Below are positions 54,641-63,276 of a stretch of DNA of 64,000 nt, piece after piece. Made by a program: the position numbers and the translations under genes. This DNA is from Hyphomicrobiales bacterium (GTDB lineage: Bacteria; Pseudomonadota; Alphaproteobacteria; Rhizobiales; Rhizobiaceae). The stretch's first letter is position 1. Each line of letters starts with the position of its first letter. The notes beneath the pieces were generated by a model, which saw only the letters and a program-made list of their open reading frames with translations, did not search any database and was not told the DNA's origin. The stretch lies in assembly GCA_900473685.1 (NCBI GenBank), contig UCNE01000023.1:1-64000 (forward strand), written 5' to 3'.

Positions 54641-55552
54641 ATGCCTAGCTCATCGCTTTACGAAATCCACGATCCTCGCTTTCGGTCGCTGATTGTTGGC
54701 AGCGCCGTGCTCGAAGAGCTGCATTCCGACTGCCGCTGGGCCGAAGGGCCGGTCTGGTTCGACGACGCGCAGCAACTGTTGTGGAGCGATATTCCCAACC
54801 AGCGCATGCTGCGCTGGGTGCCCGACGGCGGCGTCTCGGTCTATCGTTATCCTTCGAATTTCGCCAATGGCCATACCCGCGACCGCCAGGGCAGGCTGAT
54901 TTCCTGCGAACACGGCACCCGCCGTGTCACCCGCACGGAAGTAGATGGCGCAATCACCGTTCTTGCCGACAGTTTTGAGGGCAAGCGGCTGAACTCGCCC
55001 AATGACGTCGTGGTGCGCTCCGACGGCAGCATCTGGTTCAGCGACCCCACCTACGGCATCCTGTCCGATTATGAGGGCTACAAATCGGCACCGGAACAGG
55101 ACAAACGCAGCATCTACCGGCTGGATCCGGTGACGGGCGCGCTGAGCGCCGTCGCCAGCGATTTCCTCCAGCCAAACGGCCTTGCTTTCTCGCCGGGCGA
55201 AACCAAGCTCTACGTCGCCGACAGCGGCACCAATCCGGACGACACGGCGCCGGCCCATATCCGGGTCTATGATGTGGAAGGCACGCGCCTGACCAATTCC
55301 GGGGTCTTCTGCCATCTCGACGAAGGCCGCCCCGACGGCTTTCGCCTCGATACCAACGGCAATCTCTGGACCAGCGGCGGCCACGCGGTGCATTGCTTTG
55401 CCTCGGACGGTACGCTGCTCGGCAAGATCCGTATCCCGCAGGGCGTCTCGAACCTCACCTTCGGCGGCCCGCGCCGTAACCGGCTGTTCATCACCGCGAC
55501 GCAATCGGTCTACTCGATCTATGTAACAGCAACCGGCGTCCAACGGCCGTAA
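54641..55552 (+). CDS. SMP-30/gluconolactonase-family protein
   Basis: A 303-residue six-bladed beta-propeller lactonase. Metal-site segments are CRWAEGPVW (Glu), RLNSPNDVVV (Asn), FLQPNGLAFS (Asn) and GRPDGFRLD (Asp), all at the spacing seen in SMP-30 proteins. It would hydrolyse gluconolactone or another aldonolactone to the free acid with Ca or Zn. No signal peptide is seen, so it is probably cytoplasmic. It stands alone after the transporter terminator; a gluconokinase is encoded 8 kb away, which may or may not be functionally linked. It is tail-to-tail with the DMT gene, 4 bases apart. Confidence 0.9.
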   Translation: MPSSSLYEIHDPRFRSLIVGSAVLEELHSDCRWAEGPVWFDDAQQLLWSDIPNQRMLRWVPDGGVSVYRYPSNFANGHTRDRQGRLISCEHGTRRVTRTEVDGAITVLADSFEGKRLNSPNDVVVRSDGSIWFSDPTYGILSDYEGYKSAPEQDKRSIYRLDPVTGALSAVASDFLQPNGLAFSPGETKLYVADSGTNPDDTAPAHIRVYDVEGTRLTNSGVFCHLDEGRPDGFRLDTNGNLWTSGGHAVHCFASDGTLLGKIRIPQGVSNLTFGGPRRNRLFITATQSVYSIYVTATGVQRP

Positions 55553-55556
55553 AACG

Positions 55557-56471
55557 CTATTCCCCGACCTTGCCCCGGTGCTTCAGCTGCTGTTCGCGGA
55601 AGAAGATGAACAGGCCGGATGCGACGATCAGCGCGGCGCCGAGAGCGACGGTCCAGCGCGGCGTATCGCCAAAGAACAGCCAGCCGAACACCACCGCCCA
55701 GAACAAAAGCGTATATTGCAGCGGCACGACGGTCGCTGCGTCTGCGAGCTTCAACGAGCGGCTGACGAGAATATGCGCCAGCATGGCGACAATGCCCAAA
55801 AGGCTGAGGCAGGCCACCGCCTCGAGATCCAGCGGCGCCCACCCGGCTGTATTCGCACCGACGCCCACCAGAGAAAAGATCAGCGCGCCGCTCAACTGCC
55901 AGAAGATCAGCGTCGTATCCGGCGTCGAGCGCAAGGTCCGGCCAAGAAGCAGGGCGAAGGCAAAGGCGGCACTGCCGACCAGTGCAATCAGCGCCGGCAA
56001 CGAAAAGCTCTTGGCGGATGGTTCCAGCGCCACGATCACCCCGGCAAAGCCGATCAGGATTGCCGTCCACCGCCGCCAGCCGACTTTCTCGCCCAGAAGG
56101 AACGGCGAAGCCGCCGCGACATAGATCGGTGCGGCCAGCCAGTAGGTCATCGCATCGGCAAGCGGCATATAGGCGACGGCGAAATAGAAAGCAGACGCAT
56201 CGATTGCGAACAGCAGCGAGCGCAGCGCATGCAGCCATGGCCGGTCGACCTGAACCAGACTGCGCCAACCGCGCTTGATGAAAAACGGCGTCAACACGAT
56301 CAGCGCCGCAATGCTGCGGATCGTCATCAACTGGGGAACGGAATAGGTCGAAACCAGCCATTTGCCCATCACGTCGTTGAGCGAAAACATCAGCATGCCA
56401 AGCAGCATGATCAACACGCCGGTGCGGGCGGCGTTTGGGGAATGGGCAAGCGGGACTGTTTCGGCGGTCAT
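55557..56471 (-). CDS. DMT-superfamily transporter (EamA, ten-helix)
   Basis: A 304-residue membrane protein made of two EamA repeats (about 20-150 and 165-295), each of five hydrophobic helices. The second repeat holds the family's AATVVPLQYTLLFWAVVFGW. Proteins of this kind export amino acids or other metabolites. The chosen ATG at 56471 precedes the first helix. The frame stays open upstream to 56981, but that part overlaps the molybdoenzyme gene on the other strand and has no membrane or family features. Confidence 0.88.
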   Translation of the reverse strand: MTAETVPLAHSPNAARTGVLIMLLGMLMFSLNDVMGKWLVSTYSVPQLMTIRSIAALIVLTPFFIKRGWRSLVQVDRPWLHALRSLLFAIDASAFYFAVAYMPLADAMTYWLAAPIYVAAASPFLLGEKVGWRRWTAILIGFAGVIVALEPSAKSFSLPALIALVGSAAFAFALLLGRTLRSTPDTTLIFWQLSGALIFSLVGVGANTAGWAPLDLEAVACLSLLGIVAMLAHILVSRSLKLADAATVVPLQYTLLFWAVVFGWLFFGDTPRWTVALGAALIVASGLFIFFREQQLKHRGKVGE

Positions 56472-56736
56472 GGCAGCGGTTCCGGCAAAGATGCGTGCCA
56501 GTCGCACATTCCAGCCAAACGATCCAGTCGCTAAAAGGCATAGGTCCATCAACAAATGGAATGGCAGGTGGACGCAATCGTCCTCACGTTCCACCGACAT
56601 GTTGCTTTGATAGAAATCTCCTATCGCTGCATGCGATGTGAACCCTTGAAGCAACAGCGAAATTCCATCAGAAGCCTCCGGAAGGCGAATTTTCACCATC
56701 GTTTCTTCTATCGGTACGGCCAGGGACTTCAGCGTT

Positions 56737-59046
56737 ATGGGCAAGACTGTTTTTCTCGGCAAACCCTCCAAGGCTGCAGGCGGTTGGGGTGCATTGAAGA
56801 GCTGCGGCAAGCGGCTTCTGGAAAGCGGCTCGCCGATTTCGGGTGCGAGAACCCTGCTCAAGGCAAACCAACCCGATGGCTTTGACTGCCCCGGCTGCGC
56901 CTGGGGCGATCCGGCCCATGGCTCCTCGTTTGAATTCTGCGAAAATGGCGTCAAGGCCGTGGCCTGGGAAGCAACCGACAAGCGGACGCCACCCGATTTC
57001 TTTGCAGCTCACACGGTTACGGCACTTCAATCCTGGAGCGACTACGAACTGGAGCAGCAGGGCCGGCTCACCCACCCGATGCGCTATGACCGCGCGACCG
57101 ACACCTATGTCCGCGTCAGCTGGAATGCCGCCTTTGCCGAGATCGGCGGCATCCTCAACAGCTTCGACACGCCCGACCGCGCCGAATTCTACACGTCCGG
57201 CCGCGCCTCGAACGAAGCCGCCTTCCTCTACCAGCTGTTCGTCCGGCTCTATGGCACCAACAATTTTCCTGACTGCTCCAACATGTGCCATGAGGCCAGC
57301 GGCGTCGCCATGAAACAGGCGGTTGGCGTCGGCAAGGGCACGGTGCTGTTGGAGGATTTCGAAAAGGCCAACGCCATCTTCGTCATCGGCCAGAACCCCG
57401 GCACCAACCATCCGCGCATGCTGGGTGACCTGCGCCGTGCCGCTCAACGGGGCGCAAGGATCGCGGTTTTCAATCCGGTGCGCGAGCGCGGCCTGGAACG
57501 CTTTGCCGATCCGCAGGACAAGCTGGAAATGCTGCGCGGCGGTTCAACCGAAATTGCCAGCGACTATTTCCAGCCGCGGCTGGGCGGCGACATGGCGGCG
57601 GTGCGCGGCATGGCAAAGGCCGTTTTTGCAGCCGACGACGCAGCCCTTGCGGCCGGTGAGCCCTCGGTTCTCGACCATGCCTTTCTGGAACTGCACACTG
57701 CCGATTTCGCTGCTTACCGCTCTGCGGTCGATGCGACCGGCTGGGCTGAAATCGAGGACCAGTCCGGCCTGACCCGTCTGGAAATCGAGCGCGCGGCAGA
57801 CACCTATCTTGGTGCCGAGCGGGTAATCTGCACCTGGGCCATGGGCGTAACGCAGCACCGGCATTCGGTCATCACCATCCGCGAGATCGCCAATTTCATG
57901 ATGCTGCGCGGCAATATCGGCAAGCCGGGTGCCGGCCTCTGCCCGGTGCGCGGCCATTCCAACGTGCAGGGTGACCGCACGGTCGGCATCAACGAGAAGG
58001 CGCCGGCCGCGTTTCTCGATGCGCTGGAAAAGGAATTCGATTTCAAGGCGCCTCGCAAGGAGGGCCATAACGTGCTCGCCGCCATCGGCGCGATGCTCGA
58101 CGGTTCGGCCCAGGCCTTTATCGGTCTTGGCGGCAATTTTGCCCGCGCCACGCCGGACAGCCCGCTCATCGCCAAGGCGCTGGCGCGCCAGAAACTGACG
58201 GTCAACATCGCCACCAAGCTCAATCATTCACATCTGATGCCCGGCGAAGTCAGCTTCATCCTGCCATGCCTTGGCCGTACCGAGATCGATCGGAACTCGA
58301 AGGGCGTCAGCCAGATCGTCACCGTCGAGGATTCGATGAGCATGGTGCACGGCTCCGGCGGTATCAACAAACCGGCGTCGCCGGAACTGCGCTCGGAAGT
58401 CGCCATCATCGCCGGCATTGCAGCCGCCACCGTCGGCTCGGCCAAGGTCGATTGGGCGGCTCTTGCCGACGACTACGACCTGATCCGCGATCATATCGCC
58501 AATGTCATTCCCGGCTTCGAGAACTACAACGAGCGCGTTCGCAAACCGCGCGGTTTTCATCTGCGCAATGCAGCGGCAAACCGGGAATGGGAAACACCGG
58601 CAGGCCGCGCCACCTTCTGGACTGGCCCGCTTCCCAAAGCCATCGAGCATCAGATTGCCCGTGGCCAGGACGGCGTCTTCGTACTCCAGACCTTCCGCTC
58701 GCACGACCAGTACAATACGACAATCTACGGCATGGACGACCGTTATCGCGGCGTCTATGGCGAACGCAGCGTCGTTTTCGTCAACCCCGCCGATCTGGCT
58801 GAACTCGGCGCCGAGGCTGGCGACCGGGTTGATGTCATCGGCCGGCATGACGACGGCGTGCCGCGCATCGCCAAGGATTTCCGGCTGGTCCCGTATGATA
58901 TCCCGCGCGGCTGCGTTGCCGGCTATTATCCCGAGCTCAACGTGCTGGTGCCGCTGTCGAGCGCCGGAGACGAGAGCGATACGCCGACATCAAAATCGAT
59001 CCTGGTATCCTTCTGCCCCACGGCTGCGGGCAAAGACGCGGCCTGA
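56737..59046 (+). CDS. FdhF/YdeP-family molybdopterin oxidoreductase
   Basis: A 769-residue DMSO-reductase-superfamily protein of the YdeP (formate-dehydrogenase-alpha-like) branch. The N-terminal DCPGCAWGD and FEFCENG give three cysteines rather than the usual four-cysteine cluster motif. The molybdenum region contains CSNMCHEASGVA, and RGHSNVQGDRTVGI, LGGNFARATPD and SFILPCLGRTEID belong to the bis-MGD binding parts. There is no Tat signal, so it is cytoplasmic. The E. coli paralogue is linked to acid resistance. The true substrate is unknown. A small protein overlaps its stop codon. Confidence 0.9.
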   Translation: MGKTVFLGKPSKAAGGWGALKSCGKRLLESGSPISGARTLLKANQPDGFDCPGCAWGDPAHGSSFEFCENGVKAVAWEATDKRTPPDFFAAHTVTALQSWSDYELEQQGRLTHPMRYDRATDTYVRVSWNAAFAEIGGILNSFDTPDRAEFYTSGRASNEAAFLYQLFVRLYGTNNFPDCSNMCHEASGVAMKQAVGVGKGTVLLEDFEKANAIFVIGQNPGTNHPRMLGDLRRAAQRGARIAVFNPVRERGLERFADPQDKLEMLRGGSTEIASDYFQPRLGGDMAAVRGMAKAVFAADDAALAAGEPSVLDHAFLELHTADFAAYRSAVDATGWAEIEDQSGLTRLEIERAADTYLGAERVICTWAMGVTQHRHSVITIREIANFMMLRGNIGKPGAGLCPVRGHSNVQGDRTVGINEKAPAAFLDALEKEFDFKAPRKEGHNVLAAIGAMLDGSAQAFIGLGGNFARATPDSPLIAKALARQKLTVNIATKLNHSHLMPGEVSFILPCLGRTEIDRNSKGVSQIVTVEDSMSMVHGSGGINKPASPELRSEVAIIAGIAAATVGSAKVDWAALADDYDLIRDHIANVIPGFENYNERVRKPRGFHLRNAAANREWETPAGRATFWTGPLPKAIEHQIARGQDGVFVLQTFRSHDQYNTTIYGMDDRYRGVYGERSVVFVNPADLAELGAEAGDRVDVIGRHDDGVPRIAKDFRLVPYDIPRGCVAGYYPELNVLVPLSSAGDESDTPTSKSILVSFCPTAAGKDAA

Positions 59047-59345
59047 TGCCGGAAGATATATCCGAGGCGCAGTTTCTCGCATATGCCGATATGATCAAGG
59101 CGCAGGATCCGGCACTTTCGCCCATCATGGCAGGGATCGCTGCCGCGGTTTTCCATGGGATCGCCAGTGACAGCCGCAGCTTCTCAAAACTGTTCGGCAT
59201 CGCCCATGCACTCGTGCTGCGTGAGATCAATCTCATCTCTGGGCCGGACGCGCCGATCGAGATTACTGGCCGGGATGCACGCACGCAGCGGACGCATCTC
59301 AAACTTACGGTAAAAGGTGCGGCGCTTTGCGACCGGCTCCCTTGA
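59046..59345 (+). CDS. Small winged-helix-like protein coupled to the molybdoenzyme
   Basis: A 99-residue protein whose ATG overlaps the stop of the FdhF/YdeP gene (TGATG arrangement). I do not recognise the family with certainty. The C-terminal half reads like the MarR-type winged helix: a helix pair SKLFGIAHALVLREINLIS, then the wing GRDARTQRTHLKLTVKG, where MarR proteins have their DxRxxR...LTxxG wing. The N-terminal half is helical and could dimerise. It may be a small DNA-binding regulator or an accessory protein for the enzyme. Confidence 0.7.
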   Translation: MPEDISEAQFLAYADMIKAQDPALSPIMAGIAAAVFHGIASDSRSFSKLFGIAHALVLREINLISGPDAPIEITGRDARTQRTHLKLTVKGAALCDRLP

Positions 59346-59520
59346 CCTTGGCAAAAGGATTGCTATTTAACGTGCGACTCCAGCAGCGCAGGGCATTTAC
59401 AACACGCCTGCTGGGCAAACCTGATACCGGGCCCCTCTGGCGAGAATTTACGGCGCTCTCGCGATGTCGGTATCACCCCGCAAATATGCCGGCGGACTAT
59501 AAAACAATGACACTTCATCT

Positions 59521-59553
59521 CATGCGTTCTTCGCATGCCGTTTTGGGCATGCG
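59521..59553 (+). promoter_or_regulatory. Mutually exclusive hairpins in the leader of the TerC-family gene
   Basis: Three repeats can pair two ways. CATGCG (59521-59526) pairs with CGCATG (59532-59537). The same middle segment, extended as CGCATGCC (59532-59539), pairs with GGCATGCG (59546-59553). The two stems cannot form together, as in attenuators and riboswitch expression platforms. A further CGGC-TTCG-CCGG-like hairpin (59579-59590) sits right before the ribosome site GGAGG. I could not match the yybP-ykoY manganese riboswitch core. Confidence 0.5.
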
Positions 59554-59604
59554 GGATTTCTCCAGGTATTCAGCGCTCGGCTTCGCCGGGTCGGAGGTGC
59601 GGCC

Positions 59605-60669
59605 ATGACAACCGCTTCCCAGACTTCGACGCTTAGCTATTTCAAATGGTCCTTCATCGTCACCGTCGCCGGCCTTGCGCTCGGCGCCTGGCTCGGCTGG
59701 ACGACCACGGGAACGATCGGCGGCATGGCCACGGTCTTCTTCATCTGCATGGTTCTCGCCGTCCTCGAAATCTCGCTCTCCTTCGACAACGCCATCGTCA
59801 ACGCCAACAAGCTCAAGGAAATGACACCGGTCTGGCAACAGCGGTTCCTGACCTGGGGTATCCTGATCGCCGTTTTCGGCATGCGTATCGTCTTCCCGTT
59901 GCTCATCGTTGTCATCGCAGCCAAGATCGGTCCGATCGACGCGCTGGTTCTGGCGGCTGCACGTCCGGAAGAATATGCCCGCATCATGAATGAGGCGCAT
60001 CTGCCGATCGCCGCATTCGGCGGTACCTTCCTGATGATGGTCGGCCTGAAGTTCTTCTTCGACCATGAGAAGGATGTGCACTGGATCAAGGTTCTGGAAC
60101 GCAACATGTCCCGGTTCGCCTCGATCAAGGGTGTTGAAATCGCCTTCGTGCTGACTGTTATCCTGATCTTCTCGTCGCTGCTGGAAGGTGAAGAATCCAC
60201 GACGTTCGTCTACTGCGCCATCTATGGCCTTCTGACCTTCCTTGCAGTCGAGGTTGTCGGCGGCCTGCTCGATGCATCCCAGCAGACCATGAACGCGGCA
60301 GCAAAGGGCGGCCTCGGCGCCTTCATCTATCTCGAAGTTCTGGACGCCAGCTTCTCCTTTGACGGCGTCATCGGCGCGTTTGCTTTGACCCAAAACCTCT
60401 TCGTCATCGCCATCGGCCTTGGCATCGGCGCCATGTATGTGCGCTCGATGACCATCATGCTGGTGGAAAAGGGAACGCTTGCCGAATACCGCTACCTGGA
60501 ACACGGCGCGTTCTACGCCATCCTGATCCTGTCGGTGATCATGTATGTCCAGACGCTCTTCCATATCCCGGAAGTGATCACCGGTCTTGGCGGTGCAGCG
60601 CTGATCGGCATCTCGCTCTGGTCATCGATCCTGCACAACCGCCGCGAACAGCTGAGCGGCGCGCACTAA
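59605..60669 (+). CDS. TerC-family membrane protein (DUF475)
   Basis: A 354-residue polytopic membrane protein with about nine hydrophobic segments. LEISLSFDNAIVNANKL near residue 55 and EVLDASFSFDGVIGAFALT near 245 are the paired acidic FDN/FDG motifs of TerC/DUF475 proteins, which are linked to metal (Mn) or tellurite handling. The ATG has GGAGG eight bases upstream. It stands alone with its own leader and terminator. The transported ion is not shown by the sequence. Confidence 0.9.
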   Translation: MTTASQTSTLSYFKWSFIVTVAGLALGAWLGWTTTGTIGGMATVFFICMVLAVLEISLSFDNAIVNANKLKEMTPVWQQRFLTWGILIAVFGMRIVFPLLIVVIAAKIGPIDALVLAAARPEEYARIMNEAHLPIAAFGGTFLMMVGLKFFFDHEKDVHWIKVLERNMSRFASIKGVEIAFVLTVILIFSSLLEGEESTTFVYCAIYGLLTFLAVEVVGGLLDASQQTMNAAAKGGLGAFIYLEVLDASFSFDGVIGAFALTQNLFVIAIGLGIGAMYVRSMTIMLVEKGTLAEYRYLEHGAFYAILILSVIMYVQTLFHIPEVITGLGGAALIGISLWSSILHNRREQLSGAH

Positions 60670-60690
60670 CAAGACCAAGTCCACAAACAG

Positions 60691-60725
60691 AAATGCCGTC
60701 CGTCAAAAGCGGGCGGCATTTTTTT
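60691..60725 (+). terminator. Terminator of the TerC-family gene
   Basis: A 12-bp stem AAATGCCGTCCG / CGGGCGGCATTT (one G-U pair) with a 7-base loop, followed by TTTT. It lies 21 bases after the stop codon. Confidence 0.9.
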
Positions 60726-60866
60726 GTCTGGATACCCTGCGCAACGGGGGATGGCGGCATCTCGGGTTCAGCATCAAGAACGATCGGGACCGGTCAAAAT
60801 CCCCCAGGATAGTATCCGCCAACCCATGGTGCTTTCGCCGGTCAGCAAACGTGCCCCTTAAACCCA

Positions 60867-60896
60867 AAAAGCCCGCCAGTTGCCTGGCGGGCTTTT
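60867..60896. terminator. Terminator of the 55-residue gene (bidirectional)
   Basis: A perfect 13-bp stem AAAAGCCCGCCAG / CTGGCGGGCTTTT with a TTGC loop. Its symmetry gives U-runs on both strands. It lies 23 bases beyond the stop of the minus-strand small gene. Confidence 0.88.
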
Positions 60897-60918
60897 CTAA
60901 TTTCATGCAGCGGTTGAA

Positions 60919-61086
60919 TTAGCCGCGCTTGACGGAATGGAAGTTCGCCGGGTTGATACCAAGCGTATAGAGGTCGCGGTCGCGAGGACGGCGGTTGCCT
61001 TCGACTGCTGCGGCAGCGGCCGTGGCCGCACCAAAGATGGCGATGGCATTACCGAAAAAGCCTCGGGCAGATTGACGGGCACTCAT
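60919..61086 (-). CDS. Conserved-looking small basic protein, 55 residues
   Basis: An open frame of 55 residues with its own terminator just downstream. It starts MSARQSARGFFGNAIAIFG, has an alanine-rich hydrophobic patch (residues 14-28, could be a short membrane or amphipathic helix), then a basic RRPRDRDLYTLGI and ends NPANFHSVKRG. The RDLYTLGI stretch is loosely like the C-terminus of DUF1127 (YjiS-like) small proteins, which are common in rhizobia. An AAAGAGA sequence precedes the ATG. Codon choice (GC-ending codons) fits the neighbours. Function unknown. Confidence 0.75.
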   Translation of the reverse strand: MSARQSARGFFGNAIAIFGAATAAAAAVEGNRRPRDRDLYTLGINPANFHSVKRG

Positions 61087-61198
61087 CTCTTTAACTCACT
61101 TTCCTAAGTTGTTGTTGCGTCTTGTTCGACGAGATGAATATGCGGTCTGCAACCCCTGTTTACAATGCACAGGAATTCATCCCAGCCATGCAAATAGA

Positions 61199-61232
61199 AA
61201 AGGTCCGGTTAACATCAGCTAACCGGACCTTT
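61199..61232 (-). terminator. Terminator of the tct operon
   Basis: A perfect 13-bp stem AAAGGTCCGGTTA / TAACCGGACCTTT with an 8-base loop. On the minus strand it is followed by TTCTATTTG, 26 bases after the tctA stop. Confidence 0.85.
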
Positions 61233-61257
61233 GCTGTGACGACCTTGGGAGGAACCG

Positions 61258-62775
61258 TCAATCTTCGTTGGCAGCGAGCTGCGAAAGCACCTGGCCACGG
61301 CCGCGTGCCCGCAGGATCAGCGGCACGATCAGTGCTGCAGCGGCAATCACCAAAAGGACAGCCGCAACCGGTGAGGTGAACAGCACCGTGACATCGCCCT
61401 GGCTGATTGCCAGCGCGCGGCGGAGCTGTTGTTCGGCCAGCGGTCCGAGGATCAGGCCGACGACGACGGGCGCGATCGGATAACCGAAAATGCGCATGCC
61501 GTAGCCGAGAACACCGAACGCCAGGAGCATGCCGAGTTCGAACACCGACGGATTGGCGCCGATGGTGCCCAGCGTCGCAAACAACAGGATGCCGGCGTAC
61601 AGCCATGGCTTCGGGATCGTCAGAAGCTTCACCCAGAGGCCGACCAGCGGCAGGTTGAGCACCAGCAGCATGAAATTGGCGATCAGGAGGGATGCGATCA
61701 GGCCCCAGACCAGCTGCGGATTGGTCGCAAACAACAGCGGACCGGGCTGCAGGCCGTACTGCTGGAAGCCGGCCAGCATGATCGCCGCGGTCGCTGTGGT
61801 CGGCAGGCCGAGCGTCAGCAGCGGCACGAGCGTGCCGGCCGCCGAAGCATTGTTGGCCGCTTCCGGACCGGCAACACCTTCGATGGCACCATGGCCGAAT
61901 TCTTCCGGATGCTTGGACAGCCGTTTTTCAGCCGCATACGAAAGGAACGTGCCGATTTCGGCACCGCCGGCCGGCATCGCACCGATCGGGAAACCGATCA
62001 GCGTTCCGCGCAACCATGCCTTCCAGGACCGCGCCCAGTCCTGGGCCGTCATCCAGACGGAACCCTTGACCGCCTCGACCTTGTCCGGACCCTGCTCGCC
62101 CTGTGCGGCGATATAGAGCGATTCACCAATGGCAAACATGGCCACAGCGAGCGTCGTTACTTCGATCCCGTCCAGAAGATCGGGAACACCGAAGCTCATG
62201 CGGGCCTGTCCGGTCAACTGGTCGATGCCAATGATGGCAAGCGCAAAGCCGATGAACAGCGAGGTCAGACCACGCAGCGTCGAATCGCCGAAGGCTGAAG
62301 ACACGGTAACAAAGGCGAGAACCATCAGGGCAAAATACTCGCGCGGGCCAAAAACCAGCGCCAGCTTGACGACGAACGGTGCGATGAAGGCAAGGCCGAG
62401 TGTCGCGATCAGGCCGGCGACGAACGAGCCGATGGCGGCCGTTGCCAGTGCCGGTCCGCCGCGCCCCTTGCGGGCCATCTTGTTGCCCTCGAGGGCCGTG
62501 ACGATTGACGCGCTTTCGCCGGGCGTGTTGAGAAGGATGGAGGTGGTCGAGCCACCGTACATGCCACCATAATAGATGCCGGCAAACATGATCAGCGAAC
62601 CGCCCGGATCCAGCCGGTACGTCACCGGCAGCAGCAGCGCCACGGTCAACGCCGGACCAATGCCCGGCAAGACGCCGACGGCGGTACCAAGCGTCACGCC
62701 GATCAGCGCATAGAGGAGATTCATCGGCTGGGCAGCAACGAGCATGCCCTGCAGCAGGAAATCGAATGTAGTCAT
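61258..62775 (-). CDS. tctA: Tripartite tricarboxylate transporter, large membrane subunit TctA
   Basis: A 505-residue membrane protein with about eleven or twelve segments. The N-terminal half has [20 protein letters not shown] and [20 protein letters not shown], the defining TctA motif; the second half repeats a related pattern at [19 protein letters not shown]. It forms the sodium-coupled channel for carboxylates such as citrate, taken up with TctB and the periplasmic TctC. It is the last gene of the unit, followed by a strong terminator. Confidence 0.95.
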   Translation of the reverse strand: MTTFDFLLQGMLVAAQPMNLLYALIGVTLGTAVGVLPGIGPALTVALLLPVTYRLDPGGSLIMFAGIYYGGMYGGSTTSILLNTPGESASIVTALEGNKMARKGRGGPALATAAIGSFVAGLIATLGLAFIAPFVVKLALVFGPREYFALMVLAFVTVSSAFGDSTLRGLTSLFIGFALAIIGIDQLTGQARMSFGVPDLLDGIEVTTLAVAMFAIGESLYIAAQGEQGPDKVEAVKGSVWMTAQDWARSWKAWLRGTLIGFPIGAMPAGGAEIGTFLSYAAEKRLSKHPEEFGHGAIEGVAGPEAANNASAAGTLVPLLTLGLPTTATAAIMLAGFQQYGLQPGPLLFATNPQLVWGLIASLLIANFMLLVLNLPLVGLWVKLLTIPKPWLYAGILLFATLGTIGANPSVFELGMLLAFGVLGYGMRIFGYPIAPVVVGLILGPLAEQQLRRALAISQGDVTVLFTSPVAAVLLVIAAAALIVPLILRARGRGQVLSQLAANED

Positions 62776-62784
62776 GTCAGCGCC

Positions 62785-63276
62785 TTACCAAAACAGGTGT
62801 TCAAGCGGACCGGCAGGCAACGAAAGCTGCAGCAACCCGGCAAAGACCAGCCAGACGCCAAGACAGAGCACGATGCCGATCGGGATCGTGAACCAGAGCT
62901 TCCGCTTTCCGAATCCAGCCGCAGTCGCTGCGAACAGAAGACCGGTGGCGATGGAAAAACCCAACGGCTTCAGCGTCAGCATCTGCGCAGCGAGACCGCC
63001 GATGATCCAGATCACCGGGCCGAATTCCTGACGCTCCCGTGCCGGAAAATCTCCGCGCAGCGCCTCGAATACGGTCCAGGCGGCCAACAGCAGAAGTACG
63101 CTGGCGATCACGAATGGAATGGTTGCCGGGCCGATGCCGGAATAGCTGGTGATTTCCGCAAGCCGCGACGTATCCCAGAAGATCAGGCCGGCGAGAGCGG
63201 CCAGGAAGACGGCAATGACAAGCGCCGCCCTGTCAGGGCGGCGTGTCTGCGTCGAAGGGGTGTTGCCCTTGCTCAT
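62785..63276 (-). CDS. tctB: Tripartite tricarboxylate transporter, small membrane subunit TctB
   Basis: A 163-residue protein with four hydrophobic segments (about 20-38, 45-65, 88-125, 130-152), the usual TctB plan. PDRAALVIAVFLAALAGLIFWD opens the first helix and GFGKRKLWFTIPIGIVLCLG is the last conserved loop-helix. It has low sequence conservation as a family, so placement between tctC and tctA is the main support. It overlaps the tctC stop by 4 bases and lies 9 bases before tctA. Confidence 0.9.
   Translation of the reverse strand: MSKGNTPSTQTRRPDRAALVIAVFLAALAGLIFWDTSRLAEITSYSGIGPATIPFVIASVLLLLAAWTVFEALRGDFPARERQEFGPVIWIIGGLAAQMLTLKPLGFSIATGLLFAATAAGFGKRKLWFTIPIGIVLCLGVWLVFAGLLQLSLPAGPLEHLFW

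Noticed and set aside
56472..56981. Upstream extension of the DMT transporter frame by about 170 codons
   Set aside because: The extra part lacks membrane segments, is antisense to the molybdoenzyme gene, and the ATG at 56471 gives the normal family length.
59346..59604. A manganese (yybP-ykoY) riboswitch before the TerC-family gene
   Set aside because: I looked for the conserved GGGGAGUA-type core and paired loops and did not find them; only the competing hairpins are supported.
59327..59608. A 93-codon frame between the small winged-helix-like gene and the TerC gene
   Set aside because: No ribosome site, no family resemblance, and it contains the competing hairpins; better explained as an untranslated leader.
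61122..61379. An 85-codon plus-strand frame across the tct terminator
   Set aside because: It runs through a perfect terminator hairpin and into the antisense of tctA; no protein features.
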